Part shown: piece after piece, positions 6,250-7,344 of the stretch
Position numbering within the stretch: the first letter of the stretch is position 1
Layout: each line of letters starts with the position of its first letter
DNA from: an uncultured Clostridia bacterium
GTDB lineage: Bacteria; Bacillota; Clostridia; Christensenellales; Borkfalkiaceae
Direction of reading: 5' to 3'
NCBI GenBank assembly: GCA_945834965.1
Contig: CAMAHZ010000062.1
Span: 1-7,344 of the forward strand
Length of the DNA stretch: 7,344 bases
The notes under the pieces: model-generated
Told to the model about the DNA's origin: nothing
Databases searched by the model: none
What the model saw: the letters and a program-made list of their open reading frames with translations, nothing else
Position numbers and translations under genes: made by a program

Positions 6250-7130
6250 TATTCTTTCTCCAAGGGGATAGGACGCTTATCACCTATAAATATTACGCCG
6301 AGCGTGCCCGGTCCGCAATGACTGCCGATAACGGGACCGACTATCTGACGGACGATATTTGCGTCGGGGCGTTTTTCCTTTATGAGAGCGGCAAGCTCGT
6401 CGCCTTCGCCCTTACAGTCTGCGTCTAAAACGTAGACGGGATAAGCGGTATCGGTAAGTTCGTCAATGACCTTTTGCGCAAGGTTGCGTAAAGCGTTCCT
6501 TCTGCCCTTAGCCTTTTCAAATACGCTAAGTCCACCCTTTTCGTTTGTGGTTAAAATAGGCTTAATGTTTAAAATCGTGCCTGCAACTGCGGATACGGCA
6601 GAGAGCCTTCCACCCCTTTTTAAGTGCATTAAATCGTCCACCGAGAAGTAAACGCAGACCTTATTCGTAAAGTCCTTTAAGAACTCGACAATCTCTTCGT
6701 CGGTTGCACCCTGCTGCTTTTTCTCAGCCGCCGCAAGCATCTGTATACCTGCGCCGAGCGAGATGGACTTTGTGTCGAACACGGTGCACTTTCTTTCGGG
6801 AAACTGCTCTTTCAGCTCTAATAAAGCGGCGTCAAGCTGATTGAAAGTGCCGCTCATCGCGTGGGAAAAGCTTACGTATAAGACGTCCTGCCCTGCCTTG
6901 AAATAGGGCGTTAATATATCCTTGTAATTTTCAGGGTTTAAAGCCATCGTCTTAGGCACGTTGCCTGCCCTTACCGCCGAATAAAAAGCGGCAAAGTCGG
7001 TGTTTTCGCCAAGGTCGTAGCTATACTCCTTATCGCAGTAGCAATAGGGCATAGATATGTAATCCATACCAAGCTCTTTAACCTTATCAAACCAAAGCTC
7101 GCCATTGCTGTCGCACAATAAAATACTCAT
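6249..7130 (-). CDS. DegV-family fatty-acid-binding protein
   Basis: This 293-aa protein matches the normal DegV length and shows the family landmarks. These are an early DS (7-8), VSFSHAMSGTFNQ (86-98, corresponding to the usual SSxLSGTYQ ligand loop), FDTKSISLGAG, the highly conserved LKRGGRLS (170-177), and a C-terminal GPVIGSHCGPGTLGVIF (275-291). DegV/FakB proteins bind a fatty acid and, with FakA kinase, present it for phosphorylation and phospholipid synthesis. No fakA is in the window. The usual TSxPS motif near residue 60 is altered to PKTMALNPE, and the N-terminal region is unusually Cys/Tyr-rich (MPYCYCDKEYSY). AAGAGAG lies 7 bases before the ATG. It is the first gene of the four-gene operon. 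Family assignment is firm; the ligand is inferred. Confidence 0.93.
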   Translation of the reverse strand: MSILLCDSNGELWFDKVKELGMDYISMPYCYCDKEYSYDLGENTDFAAFYSAVRAGNVPKTMALNPENYKDILTPYFKAGQDVLYVSFSHAMSGTFNQLDAALLELKEQFPERKCTVFDTKSISLGAGIQMLAAAEKKQQGATDEEIVEFLKDFTNKVCVYFSVDDLMHLKRGGRLSAVSAVAGTILNIKPILTTNEKGGLSVFEKAKGRRNALRNLAQKVIDELTDTAYPVYVLDADCKGEGDELAALIKEKRPDANIVRQIVGPVIGSHCGPGTLGVIFIGDKRPIPLEKE

Positions 7131-7182
7131 ACTTTTTCTCTCTTATAAATACTTTTTTTCACTCAAGCTGAAAGGGCTTGAT

Positions 7183-7207
7183 TTAGGTAAAACTGCGGCT
7201 TACCTAA
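7183..7207 (-). other. Stem-loop in the DegV leader
   Basis: TTAGGTAA (7183-7190) and TTACCTAA (7200-7207) form a perfect 8-bp inverted repeat around a 9-base loop. A second smaller inverted repeat (TCAAGC/GCTTGA, 7163-7181) follows toward the gene. Neither is followed by a minus-strand T-run, so they are not terminators. They could be a second protein-binding site or an mRNA structure. Confidence 0.45.
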
Positions 7208-7223
7208 TTTAAAATAATTATGG

Positions 7224-7239
7224 TAAACCTATAGGTTTA
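7224..7239. promoter_or_regulatory. Candidate operator: perfect 16-bp palindrome at the transcription start
   Basis: TAAACCTA is followed immediately by its exact reverse complement TAGGTTTA. The palindrome begins at the last base of the -10 box and covers the predicted start site, a typical position for a dimeric repressor that blocks initiation. I do not recognise the regulator; TetR-, MarR- or MntR-like proteins use sites of this size. Confidence 0.55.
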
Positions 7240-7267
7240 TGATAACATTTTACCAAAAGTATGTCAA
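7239..7267 (-). promoter_or_regulatory. Sigma-A-type promoter of the DegV operon
   Basis: A perfect -35 TTGACA (7262-7267) and a -10 TATCAT (7239-7244) are separated by 17 bases on the minus strand. The predicted start is near 7232, giving a 5' leader of about 100 nt before DegV. This is the strongest promoter-like sequence in the window. Confidence 0.85.
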
Positions 7268-7318
7268 CGATTTTTATTACAATTTGCCGTTATGCCCACG
7301 CACGCCACGATTGCACGC

Positions 7319-7344
7319 AAAAAACGGCGGTTATTACGCGCCTA
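7319..7344 (-). terminator. Possible 3' end of an intrinsic terminator from the gene beyond the right edge
   Basis: On the minus strand CCGCCG is followed by six Ts (7319-7324). GGCG at 7339-7342 could pair with CGCC within the window, but a longer stem would need sequence outside it. The 7268-7318 stretch between this element and the promoter shows no ORF or other clear signal. Confidence 0.3.

Overview
All recognisable genes in this window lie on the minus strand, so biological order runs from high to low coordinates. Protein families, strong AGGAGG-type ribosome binding sites, sigma-A-type promoters (TTGACA-N17-TATCAT and TTGCAT-N17-TATAAT), DegV, and the YbhN/MprF-type membrane protein suggest a Bacillota/Clostridia bacterium, probably an uncultured gut or anaerobic lineage. 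That placement is inference. TGA is used as an ordinary stop, so nothing points to a recoded genetic code. No mobile element, CRISPR array, tRNA or rRNA was found.

Unit 1 (about 7270 down to 2521) is a four-gene operon. Its promoter carries a perfect 16-bp palindrome over the predicted start site. The genes are a DegV-family fatty-acid-binding protein, two tandem paralogous two-domain GNAT-like (YghO-like) acyltransferases, and a YbhN/MprF-type polytopic membrane protein that starts with TTG. A strong intrinsic terminator closes the unit. DegV and the first GNAT gene overlap in TAATG. A lipid carrier, soluble acyltransferase-like proteins and a membrane protein of the family that forms the MprF flippase half together suggest an envelope-lipid modification pathway; this is inference.

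Unit 2 (about 2470 down to 87) starts from a separate promoter with a leader of about 200 nt. The leader encodes a previously unlisted 36-codon, Arg-rich ORF (2270-2380) with its own Shine-Dalgarno sequence and two internal stem-loops. Downstream are a CorC/CNNM-type Mg2+ transporter (hemolysin family), a 66-aa DUF1858 CxxC protein, and a maltose-acetyltransferase-family sugar O-acetyltransferase. A perfect hairpin terminator follows. The leader peptide begins Met-Asp-Asp-Pro and then turns strongly basic, resembling the layout of the enterobacterial MgtL peptide that controls a Mg2+ transporter. It is the best candidate here for an undescribed regulatory system.

At the left edge, the first 20 codons of a further minus-strand gene, probably a Sir2-type NAD-dependent deacylase, are cut by the window. 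At the right edge, a CCGCCG-T6 element on the minus strand may be the end of a terminator belonging to the gene outside the window.
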